DNA of 64,000 bases from Macrothele yani (GCA_039090855.1 CM077024.1:68202594-68266593), one strand, 5' to 3'; shown: positions 39,896 through 51,246, counted from the stretch's first letter. The notes: generated by a model not told the origin, from the sequence alone. Numbers and translations: made by a program.

Positions 39896-41455
39896 TCTTT
39901 TTTAAAAGATCGTGCTTATGTTATCGGTTTGTCCGTCTGCCCGTCTGTACCCACGATATCTCTGCAGCTATTAGTCCGATTTGAAAAATTCTTTTTGCAT
40001 TGGGAAGCCTGAAATATGCGAATGATGATCCTTTATTTTGCTTTTTTTTACGATGTACGATTTCGCCGCTAGAGGGCGAACATGCAGTGATGTCGAATTC
40101 AAAAATACATTTTATTCCACATATTTGTTTCTAAACATCAAATTTAAAAAATTCTTATATCTTTCGATTTCATTTATGTCGAAGAGTATTTTAGATATAG
40201 TTACTTTTTCAAATTACGCACAGATTTTCCGCTAGGGGGCGTAAAAGTAAATTACATTTTGTCCGATAACTCTTCTTCTAAAATTCCGATTTGAAAATTT
40301 TTTTATTCAACTGATACATCTCCTGATGGAAATCTTTTGAATATAATTTGAAATTTTTTGTAAAGAATAATTTGGCCACCAGGGGGCGTAAGGGTTAATT
40401 TTGTTTCTGATGTATTTGTCATAAAATCTGAGCTTCTAAAACATCGATTGAAAAAATTCTTTCGTGGACTGATGCCACTCTCATCGATAAAACTTTTTGG
40501 ACTATTTTTTTCTAAAATATTCAACATTTTCTCCGCCAGGTAGCGTAGATGTACATCTTATTTTTGTCAATACCTCTACTTCTAGGAGTCCGATTTAAAA
40601 AATTCCCTCTATGTGGGAAAGTGTTTTTTCGTGTGACATGTTTTTCATATAATTTAAAAATTTTCAAGGAATTCATAGACTTTCCACTAGGGGGCGTAGA
40701 GGTAAATTGCGTTTCCCCCTATATATCTGCTTCTAAATCTCCGATTTGAAAACTTCTTCTGCACCGCATACAGCTCCTGATGGGAAATCGTTTGCACATA
40801 ATTTCTAATTTTCGTAAAAAAATGGTTAGGCCACCAGGTGGCGTAAATCTTAATTTCCGCTTCTGATGTATTTGCAGCAAAATATGAGCTTCTAAATTCT
40901 CGATTGAAAGAAACGTCGTTTGTTGACCGATAATACTCATGTCGACAAACCTTTTAGAATGATGGAAAATATTTAAAAATTTTAAGAGACCTGATGGAAA
41001 ATATTTTCCTCATAATTTCTAATGTTTGGAAAAGAACGGTTTGGCCACCAGTGGTCGTAAGTGTTAATTTCTGCTTCTGATGTATTTGTAGCAAAATCTG
41101 GGCTCCTGAAAACTCGACTAAATTTTTTGTTCTTGGACCGATACCGCTTATATGGATAAACCTTTTGAGAATACCTTCTTCCTAAAATAATGCATAGTTT
41201 TCCCACCAGTTGACGTAAAGTCACACCTTATTTTTGTCGATATCTCTGTTTCTAAGAGTTCGTAAGCTCACGATTCCGTTTACAGCAATATCTGAATTAT
41301 TAAAAACCGGATTGAAAATCTTCTTTCTTTCGTCAGATCTATTGTTTTCCATACCGGTTCCACTGACTTTGAATAGCTTTGATAAATTTAATTTGTGTCA
41401 GAACGGATTCAAAAGACGTGCTTATTACACCCGAAGATTCGGTGTCATCTTTCTT
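39896..41455. repeat. higher-order tandem repeat with CTCF-like motifs, copy 2
   Basis: Second copy of the repeat at 13584-15097, with the same monomer order and the same unique 3' part (41240-41455). Motif blocks start at 40066, 40229, 40376, 40533, 40684, 40831, 41045 and 41203. It has about 330 bp more on the left (GTTTGTCCGTCTGCCCGTCT near 39930, then a first motif). It lacks ~290 bp present in copy 1 (about 14345-14630). Confidence 0.85.
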
Positions 41456-41684
41456 GTTTCTTATTATGCCCGCTCACGCACGTATTCAGTTCAACACGAG
41501 CTTTATTTTTTATATCGCAAAATAAGCATGATGTGCAAGTACCGTAATTTTTGTTTTACTTTACACATTTCACCTACACTGAAGAAGGCTTTCAATACCA
41601 TTAGGCAGCTGAAGTAATGAGTAAAGGCAATAGTTTAAGTTTAACATGTGAATGGCTGTCGCATCCATGCATACAAACTGTTCA
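41456..41684. other. spacer
   Basis: Unassigned. Contains GAATGGCTGTCGC at 41651-41663, repeated just beyond the next Tc1. Confidence 0.5.
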
Positions 41685-41686
41685 TA

Positions 41687-43110
41687 AACTGACGGAAAAA
41701 AAATCCCAACACCACGAAACAATAGTTGTAGAGGAATTAAATGGCTGCAATACATTTATATAGGTAACATATTTAATCGATTAAGGTTTCAAGATCACAG
41801 CTTAATGTAAGCGCGAGAAGAGCCATTTTAAATGTGAAATACTGGTACATTAATCACCGGTGTAACCGCCAGAATGTTGAATGCAAGCACGCAAACGATC
41901 ATACATTGTGTCGTACAGGTGCTGGATGTCAGTTTGTGGGATGGAGTTCCATGCCTGTTGCACTTGGTCGGTCAATACACGGACGGTTAATGCTGGTTGG
42001 GGGTGACGCTGGAGTTGTCGTCCAATGATGTCCTATACGTGCTCGATTAGAGAAAGATCTGGTGATCTAACAGGCTACGGCAACATGTCGACACTCTGTA
42101 GAGCATGTTGGGTTACAACAGCGGTATGCGGGCGAGCGTTATCCTGTTGGAAAACACCGTCTGGAATGCTGCTCATGAATGGCAGCACAACAGATTGAAT
42201 CACCAGACCGACATACAACTGTGCCGTCAGGGTGCGTGGGATAACCACGAGAGTGCTCCAGCTGTCATAGGAAATTGCTCCCCAGACCATAACTCCAGGT
42301 GTAGGTCTAGTGTGTCTCGGCCGCAGACAGGTTGGTTGCAGGCGCTCACCTGGCCTCCTTCTAACCAACACACGGCCATCACTGGCACCCAGGCAGAACC
42401 GTCTTTCATCAGAAAACACAACAGATCTCCATTCCGTCCTCCAATGAGCTTTAGCTTGGCACCACTGACGTCGCAAACGGCAGTGGTTTGGAGTAAGTGG
42501 AATGCACGCTACATGGCGTCTGGCTCGGAGCTGTCCTTCAAGAAACCGATTTGTTTCAGTTCGTTGTCACTGTGGTGGCAACTGCAGCTCGAATTGCTGC
42601 CGCAGACGCGATACGATGCGCCACGGCTATACGCCGTACAACGCGGTCTTCCCTCTCAGTAGTGCCACGTGGCCGGCCGGAACCCGGTCTTCTTGAGGCA
42701 GTACCTTCCTTTGACCACCGCTGCCAACAATCATGCACAGTGACTACATTCCTGCCAAGTGGTTCTGCAATATTGCGGAAAGAAAATCCACCTTCTCGTA
42801 GCCCTATTACACGACCTCGTTCAAACTCCGTGAGCTGTTGATAATGGCTTCTTCGTCTTCTTAAAGGCATTCTTGACTAACATCAACACACTACGTCGAA
42901 TCTCAACGATATCTAACGCTCACGAACGTTACAGCGCGTATTTACAGCAAACCTGCTTTGCATGTTCCGAGGGGCGCTACTAGCGCCACACGTATGCGCC
43001 GAGCGCGAAATTTACATAGACGTCATCTTACAGATGTACTCTCACCGCCTACCATCTGTCGTTTATCTAACACAACCCCTTCTTGGTATTGGGATTTTTT
43101 TCCGTCAGTG
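41687..43110 (-). mobile_element. Tc1-like transposon, DD32E-type
   Basis: TIRs are AACTGACGGAAAAAAAATCC on the left (first base mutated from C) and CACTGACGGAAAAAAATCCC read inward from the right. TA is at 41685-41686 and 43111-43112. 1424 bp, with a minus-strand transposase pseudogene. Confidence 0.92.
41850..42870 (-). pseudogene. broken Tc1 transposase
   Basis: Start MPLRRRRSHYQQLTEFERGR, HTH, then GRPRGTTEREDR, an AT-hook-like GRPR segment. A frameshift near 42480-42560 leads to VVFSDERRFCLG (first Asp) and FQQDNARPHTA (second Asp). SPDLSLIEHV (Glu) follows with 32 positions between, including a stop. The reading ends QHSGGYTGD at 41850. About 340 codons if read through, normal for Tc1. 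Confidence 0.9.
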
Positions 43111-43112
43111 TA

Positions 43113-43675
43113 TGAATGGCTGTCGCGACTACGTGTATGAACTGTATATACGCGTACGAATCTTTGCCGCTTCCATGCATATGTACTCGCAATTAAAGCT
43201 ATTACAAATAAAATAACAATGAAATGAGCTTTGCAGGGAACGGATAATAATTAAACTATGATCGTAAGCTTTGTAAAGAAAAAATTCCTTTGGCAATGGG
43301 ATAACATTTTTCTCAGCTCAGTAGGAACTTTCATGGTATTATTGGCAAAAAAGGTTATTACTCGTATTTGATATTTTGCAACAGCCGTATTACTATGAAT
43401 ACGTGCAAAAAATCTCTTAACAACGACCCGCATTTGATCTGAATTATCTTCACAAGGTAAATTATACCCCGCCAGTGTCTTTTATTAAAGAGATATATAG
43501 TCACAGTTGGTTGTGGGAACACGGTAAGTTCTTCTGACGAAATGTAGGAAAAGAACTGTAATACATCCGATTTAAAAGGATCGTTGGTGATAAGAAATTT
43601 TATCAAAACAAGGAAAAAGTACGAAATGTTGTTTTTTTCCGCCGGCTGTTGGATTTTTTACACAACTAGAGCATA
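43113..43675. other. spacer
   Basis: No gene recognised; short frames only. Confidence 0.5.
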
Positions 43676-43677
43676 TA

Positions 43678-44894
43678 CACTGAAAAGAAATTGAATTAGA
43701 GATACCTGTTTAGTAACGTGTAGCACCACCTTTCGCCCTGATGATGGCGACGATTCGTCTCGACCTGGACTCGACAAGAAACCGGAAGCGTTGTGAACCC
43801 ATGCGGGTCCACGACCCCTGAACCAGCTCCCACAGTTCACGAAGGTTTGATGGAGAGGGTCAGAGCCTCGAACATCTCTCTCTCGATGGCATCCCAGATG
43901 TGCTTGATGGGATTGAGGTCAAGTGACCTAGCTGGCCAAGGAAGCGAGGTCACGTCGGTGGAGTGTTCATCCAACCATTCGGATACAATTCGGGAGCGAT
44001 GGCACGGTGCATTGTCTTGTTGCAGGATAATGCCCTCAGTGGGATGTGAAGACGCACAAACGGGAACAAATGGTCGTCCAGAATATCCCGGTAACGTTGA
44101 CCTGTGAGGGACGATGTCACACGGACCAGATGTCCCATTTCAGTCCACGTAAACAGTCCCAGACGAGAATGCCATCCCCACCAGCTTGAAGAGTACCCTG
44201 TTGGCAAGAAGGACTTGTCGCTTCATGTGGTTTGCACCATACTCGTATCCTGCCATCCGCATGTACCAACGTGAATCTTGACATATCTGTCCAGGCAACA
44301 TTTTCCCACATGTCTATGTTCCAGTGGCGATGTTCCCGCGCCCATGCTAATTTTTGCACCCTGTGATGTGCGGTCAGCAGCGGTACCCTTGTGGGACGAT
44401 GTTTTCTGTACCCCATAGCGAGGAGATGGTTCTGGATGGTGTGGGTGCTTACACGTTTTTGTGTACCAGCGTTAAATTGTCGAGTGATTTCTTGCAGTGA
44501 CCCGTCTATCCGCTGTTACAATGCGAGCTAGCCGACGATGACCCCGCTGATCCACACGCTGTTGTCCACGGCAGTTGGCCCTTGCAGGGATGGTTTTACC
44601 GGATTCGATGTACTCACGGTGAACCCGTGACACACTGGCTCGTGAAAATCCCAGTGCCTGCACGACTTCCAAGATGGAGTGACCCATTCGTCGTGCCACG
44701 ACAATTTGCCCACTATCAAATGCGCTTAGATCCTTCGTCTTACCCATACTGCGTCCGACTCTTACTGATTTCCGTCGCATCACTTCTTATATTGTCGGAT
44801 CGCTGCATACGTCATGTCGTTTCCTTTTACATGGCCGCCCACAGCGCCACATTTGTATAATGCCAGCTGTCTCTAATTCAATTGCTCTTCAGTG
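43678..44894 (-). mobile_element. Tc1-like transposon, DD36E-type
   Basis: TIRs are CACTGAAAAGAAATTGAATT on the left and CACTGAAGAGCAATTGAATT read inward from the right, with TA at 43676-43677 and 44895-44896. 1217 bp. The same family starts at 63481. Confidence 0.93.
43696..44747 (-). pseudogene. broken Tc1 transposase, catalytic E to K
   Basis: Start MGKTKDLSAFDSGQIVVARR, HTH (SRASVSRVHREY). Frames then change to AWTDMSRFTLVHADGRIRVW (first Asp), QQDNAPCHRSRIVSEWLDEH (second Asp) and SLDLNPIKHIWDAIER. The third residue is Lys where the family has Glu. I count 36 residues between the second Asp and that position. A frameshift lies just before the DNAPCH block, shared with the copy at 63.8 kb. 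The reading ends LLNRYL at 43696. Confidence 0.88.
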
Positions 44895-44896
44895 TA

Positions 44897-46260
44897 TTAT
44901 CTTACTAATAAGCACATTTTTAGCCTAAACCTATCCTTCATTGTAGCAGCACCTAGAAATCAAGACTAGTACATTTGCGCCAATTTTAAAAGTACAGTAT
45001 AGAAAAAATGATAAAGATTAAAAACAAGAAGCGGATTGGAAAGTTCAGGTCGGAAACATTCCGTAAAAACAAATGGATGCGCGACTGCTGTATTCACTTA
45101 TTTTTTGTGGAATTAACGGATTATTGAGTAGTTTGCTTCGATGTTTATTGATTGATTTATTGTGCACTTTACAGGAGGTGGAAACAAACATATAAAACAC
45201 AATGGCTCTGAATTTTCATTTTTAATAAAATGCATTTGTGTCTTTGCCCATTAGAACTAGCTGTAAGAGAACAAGATATAGGCTAGACTCGGCTTCCAAT
45301 CTCGATATATTTCCTGGAATTTTTTACTTTAATACAAGACTGACTAAAAGGTATTCTTAGATTTACATGTATATCAAATACTCCTGCTTCATTGAAAATT
45401 CAATAATCCACAGGGAACAGCCGAACTGGATACTGCGAATTTCTCCCTGTGAAGCTCAAAAGAAAAGAAATAAAATGCTCTCAAACAGTTTGACTGCACT
45501 TCTTCATGAGATGTTTCTAATGTTTTTCAAATGGTACTTGTTAACGCAAAATACCTGTAAAACTATTGGTTCAATGAAGATTTTTACATTCACATAAGTA
45601 CAGTTCCATACTATAGTTTATTTTCGTAGTTAGATGCATACATGGAGGCTTTTTGTTCAATTTCATAAAGTATTGGTGTCTTCAAGGAAAATTCAAGGGG
45701 TTTCCAGAACAAATACAATTCATTATAATTGCATTTAGTTTAGTTTTATTTCATAAAAATTATATATTTGGTACTTTGGAGAAAGAAAGAAATGATCTAC
45801 AAAAAGTACATGTTATTCTCAAACCTGTCAAAGTAGCACAGGCTTGTTGGTACTGATTACAGGGATCAAAGACACGGTAAATTTGCTAAATATTGTGATT
45901 ATGATAGTGTTCATAAACCGTCGCGCTTTAAGCACGTAAATGCTATTTAATGCTGAAATATTAAAATGAAATTAATTTCTTAAAAAGTGGTCTTTTATTT
46001 AACCTCAGAAAACAATTTTACCCTAATTATTATCCAAAAAATCAGAAACATTTCTCAATATAGGTTTCTGTCGTCTTCTTATAAATCAGATGAAAAGATT
46101 ATTTTTTCAGAAAGCACATTTTCCTGAAAAAATATACAGTATTTCTAGGTTGCAAATACGTCCGAAATGTGTTAAAAATCATATTCTACAAATTATTGTT
46201 AAAAAAAAATTAGAAAGGATATGTTGAAAACTATATTTCAATTTCGATTTATGTAAAACA
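44897..46260. other. spacer, nothing recognised
   Basis: About 1.4 kb of AT-rich sequence. Frames of 67-76 codons at 45367-45597 and 45653-45856 (+) have no motif. Confidence 0.5.
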
Positions 46261-46262
46261 TA

Positions 46263-47668
46263 CACTGGCGGAAAGTGAAAAAAGAACACCAAGAAGGAGA
46301 CGTCTGATACCAACGAACTTTATACAGCATAATAACGGAATACAGAAGATAACGTGATCAACACATTATGGAAAAATACAGCTGTATTTGCTGGTAAACT
46401 GAAAAATAACATTTCCATGTAACATGGTTAGTACGAGGTTGAACCGCCATGAACTGCGTCACACTGTGCAATTCTGGCATGGAGTCTGTCGTACAGATTT
46501 TGGATGTAAGTTTGGGGTATTGAGTTCCAAGCATCCTCAACCTGGACGCGTAAATCGGGGATCGTCGTGGCTGGCCGTGGAGACCGGATAAGTCGTTGTC
46601 CCATGAAATCCCACACGTGCTCAATGGGGGACAAATCCGGTGAACGTGCAGGCCATGGAAGTTGTCTCACACCCTGAAGTGCATGTTGCGTTGCACGTGC
46701 CGTGTGTGGGCGTGCGTTATCTTGCTGGAAAACACCACGATGGACCGACCTTATAAACGGCACAACAACGGGCTGAATGAAGCTGTTGATGTAGGAAGTG
46801 CTGTTTAACGTACCCGGTACAAACACTAGTTGTGTACGTGAGTGATAGCTGATCGCTCCCTACACCAGGAGACTAGGTGTAGGCATTGTGTGTCGCTGGC
46901 GGATGCAAGAAGGGTGGAGACGCTCCCCTGTGCGTCTGCGAACCCGCATGCGGTCATCGGAGGCTTCCAAGCAGAATCTGTTTTCATCGCTCAACACGAC
47001 AGATTGCCATTGCGTTCTCCAGTGCAGACGTTGGCGACACCACTGCAGCCGTTCCTGATGGTGGACTGGAGTCAGAGGTACACATGCCAGAAGCACACGT
47101 GCACGTAGTCCTGCATCCAGTAGACGGTTGCGGATTGCTCGCACAGTCACCTCAGGTGCAACGGCAGCTCGGATTTGCGTCGCAATGGATGTTCTGCTTG
47201 ACAACGCCGCTCTTCTTATGCGTCGATAGGTCCGCTCATCAGTCCGTCTGTGACTTCCGGTTCCTCGGACCATCTACGCCACCATCGCACCACCACCAAT
47301 ACTTCCCGTTCAATTCGCTCCGCAATACGACGATACGACCACCCGGCCTCGCGGAGTCCGACTAGACGACCTAGCTCAAAGTTCGATAATTGCTGAAATC
47401 GTACACGTCCTTCATGTGCAGGCATTGCAGCTTCTTCAGGGTCATCGCATGTGTCCGTACGCCGACGACTGATTACATTCACTTCGCCGTACTCCTTAAA
47501 TACCACCGACGATAATTTGCATAATATGCCGTGCTGTGGCGTAAGCGCTCACCGGTTGGTTCCGAAATTAACATCACACCTACGTAAACTCGACCCCATC
47601 AACATATGTAAATTTCATGATCATCCGCCAATTTCTTCTTTGTGTCTTTTTTTCACTTTCCGGCAGTG
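46263..47668 (-). mobile_element. Tc1-like transposon, DD32E-type, best preserved
   Basis: TIRs are CACTGGCGGAAAGTGAAAAA on the left and CACTGCCGGAAAGTGAAAAA read inward from the right, with TA at 46261-46262 and 47669-47670. 1406 bp. Its gene needs only one frameshift and one stop repaired to read through. Confidence 0.94.
46428..47425 (-). pseudogene. Tc1 transposase, one frameshift and one stop
   Basis: Start MPAHEGRVRFQQLSNFELGR, HTH SYRRIAERIEREVLVVVRWW. After a frameshift near 47240, TQIRAAVAPEVTVRAIRNRL, VVLSDENRFCLEASD (first Asp), a TAG near 46857 where VWGAISYH is expected, FQQDNARPHTARATQHALQG (second Asp) and SPDLSPIEHVWDFMGQRL (Glu). 32 residues separate the second Asp and Glu. 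The reading ends AVHGGSTSY. About 332 codons. Confidence 0.92.
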
Positions 47669-47670
47669 TA

Positions 47671-48542
47671 TTTTGTGAATTTCAAATAAATCATTTAAAA
47701 GGAAAGAAAATAAAAGACGATAGAAAAATGATATCTGCAACTGATTTCGCCGTGAGGAATATTTCTTTCTTTCTTTCGCTTCAGAGCACCAATCATGCTA
47801 TTTCTTTGACTCCCATTATAAATTTATTTTTTCGTTTGGAGGTAAAAATGTGAATAACAAAACCTGTAGAGTCTAGCATCAAAATGAATGTTTTTATTGC
47901 GGATATACTCACAACAATGGTTATTATAACTTTTAAGACAAGTAATACGTTTTGAAAATCTACCAATAAATAAGACGTAATTGTAGAAGCTCAGTTGTAA
48001 CGATTGACAAGATTGGTGGGTGTTGAATATAACTTCCTTTTCTGGCTGAAGTCCCCATCTTACGAAAACTAGAGCGTTATGGTGCTATTTATTTGGATCA
48101 GTGCAGTGTACTTTGTAAGAATGAGCAAACATTCTTTGGTGTAAAACTATTTTACTGCTGTCTTCCTAACAAAACAAAATGACTACTAAATTAATCAAAC
48201 AATATCGCTTAAATTAACGTTGGTAGCTGAAATTTCGTTCGTCCCCTCTCTGTTGATTTACTTTTCAGCTTCTTTAAATCTGGAGTTACACTTCAGTCGT
48301 TTTTATTTTCTATTTTGAAATGTCTACCCAATTTCAGTGACACAACCTTCTTTCACAGGGTCTTTTCATTGCAATGAACTTCTTCATTAAGAATGTTAGG
48401 AATTGGTAGTAATGTAACTACTATTTCTTGAAGATTCTGTTGCAAACTTTTTTTTAAGCTTCCAGAAGTGTTATGAGTTGTTTTGGAAGCTGATGCGTAC
48501 AGAATACTATAAAATAATATTATTCATGGTAACTTCATTTGT
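47671..48542. other. spacer
   Basis: Unassigned AT-rich sequence without recognised features. Confidence 0.5.
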
Positions 48543-49166
48543 CACCCCGGTGGTCGCTCAGAGGTGGGTCCGTGCTTGAAACACGGATGAGGCATGGATG
48601 CTGTTCTTGAAACACGGATGAGACATGGATGCTGTTCTTGAAACACGGATGAGACATAGATGATGTTCTTGAAACACAAATGAGACATAGATGGTCTTGA
48701 AACACGGATGAGATATGGGTGCTGTTCTTGAGACCCGGATTAGACATGGATGGTGTTCTTGAAATACAGATGAGACATGGGTGCTGTTCTTGAAACACGG
48801 ATGAGACATGGATGGTGCTCTTGAAGCACGGATGACACATGGGTGCTGTTCTTGAAACACGGATGAGACATGGATTCTGTTCTTTAAACACGGATGAGAC
48901 ATGGGTGCTGTTCTTGAAACACGGATGAGACATGGTTTCTGTTCTTGAAACACGGATGAGACATGGTTGCTGTTTTTGAAACACGGATGAGTCATGGATA
49001 GTGTTCTTGAAACACGGATGAGACATAGATGGTGTTCTTGAACAAGGATGGTGTGCTTATCTCACAGCACTGGCGCTCTTCCTTCCCTAGAGCCAGCGGC
49101 CCCAAATTAGAGACGGGCGATTTCCTATAGCCCATTGAGTTCCTCACGGCGGTCATTAAGACGCAA
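48543..49166 (+). mobile_element. SINE with internal minisatellite expansion
   Basis: The left end CACCCCGGTGGTCGCTCAGA is a SINE head. The right part AGCACTGGCGCTCTTCCTTC through GGCGGTCATTAAGACG and an A-rich tail is the SINE body. Between them lies a 31-bp tandem array that evidently grew from the SINE's own sequence just after the B box (GGTGAGGCATGGATGTTGTG). The element is about 620 bp instead of ~210. Confidence 0.88.
48575..49053. repeat. 31-bp minisatellite inside a SINE
   Basis: Fifteen units plus a partial one; unit CTTGAAACACGGATGAGACA then TGGATGCTGTT. Fourteen units are 31 bp; the fourth is 28 bp. Because 31 is not a multiple of three, one pass through the protein frame takes three DNA units. 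Two long minus-strand frames (163 and 145 codons) therefore show a 31-residue super-repeat (MSHPCFKN, VSSVFQEQ, CLIRVSRT). I see these as repeat artefacts, not genes. Confidence 0.95.
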
Positions 49167-49591
49167 ACAAAAAAAGAATTACACCGAATCTTAAACGTTC
49201 CAGTTCTTCGGAAATAATGAAGTGAAATACGCGCTTCTGGTTCTGAAGAGTGGTGAAGTAAAACTTTTGAAATTCTTTCATTTTTTCTCTTTTCGAGTGT
49301 ATTGATCCTTACAAGTCTACGAACACCGGTCCTAGAGAAAGGACACGATTTGTGCCTTAAGAACAAGGATAATATGCATGTTTACTTTAGTTTAGCGTAC
49401 AGTTACAGAAGAATATGAAGCCAGAAGTTTGCGCGTTTCTGCTGTAACGTTCAGCTTTTTAAAAAGCCTGGTTTTCGTTAAAAAAAATGCAAACACTGCA
49501 GCTTTAAGATGCAACACGTCATTAAAATTTCTTTAGAAAACTGCTTAATTTCACTATCCAATCAAACGATACCAAAAGGACATTATTTTCC
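49167..49591. other. spacer
   Basis: No recognised feature. Confidence 0.5.
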
Positions 49592-49802
49592 TAGGCGGCT
49601 CGGGTAGCGCAGTGGTCTGAGCGATGGCTTCTGATCATTAGTCCGAGATGGGTACGGGTTCGAATCTCGATGAGGCATGGATGTTGTGTTTGTCATACAC
49701 ACTGGATCTCCCCCTACCCTGGAACCACTAGCGCTAAGATAGGGTACGGGTGACTGCTTATGGCTCACTGAGTTGCTCACAGTGCTCATTAAACCCCAAT
49801 TT
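49592..49802 (+). mobile_element. tRNA-derived SINE
   Basis: Plus-oriented. Head GGGTAGCGCAGTGGTCTGAG with A box, B box GGTTCGAATCT, body ending GCTCATTAAACCCCAATTT, and a short AT tail. Moderately diverged. Confidence 0.88.
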
Positions 49803-49824
49803 AAAAATATATATATTTTTGTCG

Positions 49825-50042
49825 TCGCCCTGGTGGCCGAGTGATCAAAGCGATGGCCACTGATCATTCGTCCGAAAGAGGTCTCAGTTCGAATCCCGTG
49901 AGACATGGATGTTGCGTTTGTCTTATGGCACTGGCTCTCTCCCTTTCCTGGAACCAGTGACCCCAAATTAGGAACGGGCGACTGCTTATAGCCCACTGAG
50001 TTGCTCACGGTGGTCGTTAAACCTCCAATCAAAAGAAAAAAA
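49825..50042 (+). mobile_element. tRNA-derived SINE
   Basis: Plus-oriented, 22 bp after the previous SINE and in the same direction. Head CGCCCTGGTGGCCGAGTGAT, B box AGTTCGAATCCC, a near-consensus 3' half to GTCGTTAAACCTCCAATC and an A tail. The two could be independent insertions into one A tail region. Confidence 0.9.
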
Positions 50043-50513
50043 TAATTCTAGTATTTGCATACACCAGCAATTTTCTGGAATCTTCCTTTGGAGAGCTCGT
50101 GAGGAACAGGCAAGGCAAGAAGTGATGTTTATCTTTCCTTGGAAATACGACTATGTCTTTTCAGTTCCTTGAAGTACTACTGTAAAAGTTTTGCAGTAGT
50201 ATTAGTTCTGATTGATTATTTTTCTGTTAAACTTCTCGATTTCGTGTGTGGGCGTGTTCGCGCGCGCTGTAGGAGCAGTAAAATTATCGGGTATTTATAG
50301 CATAAAAAGTGAAAATCTACACTATAAAGTAATAAGATTGAAATTTCCAGTATTGCCTTTGAAAAACAGGGCGCACACTGTACTTACAGTGTGGAAAGGT
50401 AAGAAAGGTGGAGAAATGAAAAAAATATATCGTTTTCTATGGCAAAAATTCACTGCTAGATACGTACAATGTATCTTCCAATGTTTCTTCCAAAACTTTG
50501 AATTGAGACTATT
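50043..50513. other. spacer
   Basis: A 106-codon plus frame (50212-50532) without recognisable domain; otherwise nothing. Confidence 0.45.
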
Positions 50514-50521
50514 CTGTTTTA

Positions 50522-50738
50522 CTTTTTTTTGATTGAAGGTTTGGCGACTACCGTGAGCAAATCAATGAGATATAAGCAGTCGCCCGTCCATAATTTAGGG
50601 CCACTAGTTCCAGGGAAGGGAGACAGCCAGTGCCGTAAGACAAACACAACATCCATGCCTCCCCGGGATTCGAATCCGGACCCTTCACGGACGAATGGTT
50701 ATAAGCCAGCGCTTAGACCACTGCACCACCGGTGTGGC
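50522..50738 (-). mobile_element. tRNA-derived SINE
   Basis: Minus-oriented with target-site duplication CTGTTTTA at 50514-50521 and 50739-50746. Tail is a short T run on the plus strand. Head and B box are recognisable (GGATTCGAATCC). Confidence 0.92.
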
Positions 50739-50890
50739 CTGTTTTAATTCTTGATGATCGACATCGTGATCGCCGAGATTTCGGTCGCATAGAATACAAA
50801 TGGCCAAAAGACACAAAACTCAAAAGAACTTGTGACGTACCTGCCAGCAGGACGCACTCGACATAAAGGCAGATAGGATTCAGAATAAAC

Positions 50891-50962
50891 GTCCGCGTAG
50901 CTCAATTGGTAGAGTGACTTATTCCGGAATGAGGAGATCCGGGTTCGAATCCTGGCGTGGAC
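50891..50962 (+). tRNA. tRNA-like unit (probably pseudogene)
   Basis: 72 nt. Acceptor GTCCGCG/CGTGGAC, D arm GCTC...GAGT with AATTGGTA loop, T arm CCGGG/CCTGG around TTCGAAT. The anticodon stem CTTAT/ATGAG encloses a 6-nt loop TCCGGA. Good A and B boxes, ambiguous anticodon. Confidence 0.45.
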
Positions 50963-51143
50963 ACCAAAAAAATTGACTGGGAGTTCTCAAGTGCACGTTC
51001 TACAGTGGATGGCTGCCTGCAATGATTCATGGTCACGGCTGACCCTTGGGCCAGGCCCCCGGCCCTCTTCCGGGGGGGGGAGATGTGACGTACCTACCAG
51101 CAGGACGCACACGACATAAAGGCAGATAGAATTCAGAATAAAC

Positions 51144-51215
51144 GTCCGCGTTGCTCAATTGGTAGAGTGACTTATTCCGGAATGAGGGGATCCGGGTTCG
51201 AATCCTGGCGTGGAC
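51144..51215 (+). tRNA. tRNA-like unit (probably pseudogene)
   Basis: Second copy in this locus, nearly identical to 50891-50962. Position 8-9 reads TT instead of TA, and the variable region reads GGGAT instead of GAGAT. Confidence 0.43.
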
Positions 51216-51246
51216 AGAAATGACGGAGAAATTTACTTCGTTATAA

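Larger units (their letters stand above)
50832..51246 (+). repeat. composite repeat with two tRNA-like modules
   Basis: Plus-strand counterpart of 5421-5996. Two modules start TGACGTACCTGCCAGCAGGA (50832) and TGACGTACCTACCAGCAGGA (about 51086). Each is followed by ACATAAAGGCAGATAG and a 72-nt tRNA-like unit. Between them is a ~120-bp segment from GACTGGGAGTTCTCAAG to a CCCTCTTCCGGGGG hairpin. The last module ends GACGGAGAAATTTACTTCG. The first module here lacks that GACGGAG tail. Confidence 0.72.

Noticed and set aside
48535..49026. 163-codon minus-strand frame with repeats MSHPCFKN/VSSVFQEQ/CLIRVSRT, looking like a repetitive protein
   Set aside because: It is produced by the 31-bp minisatellite inside a SINE; a second frame (48558-48995) is equally open, and there is no start context or independent evidence for a gene.
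48575..49053. Regularly spaced repeat that could be mistaken for a CRISPR array
   Set aside because: Units are directly adjacent with no unique spacers, and the context is a eukaryotic SINE.
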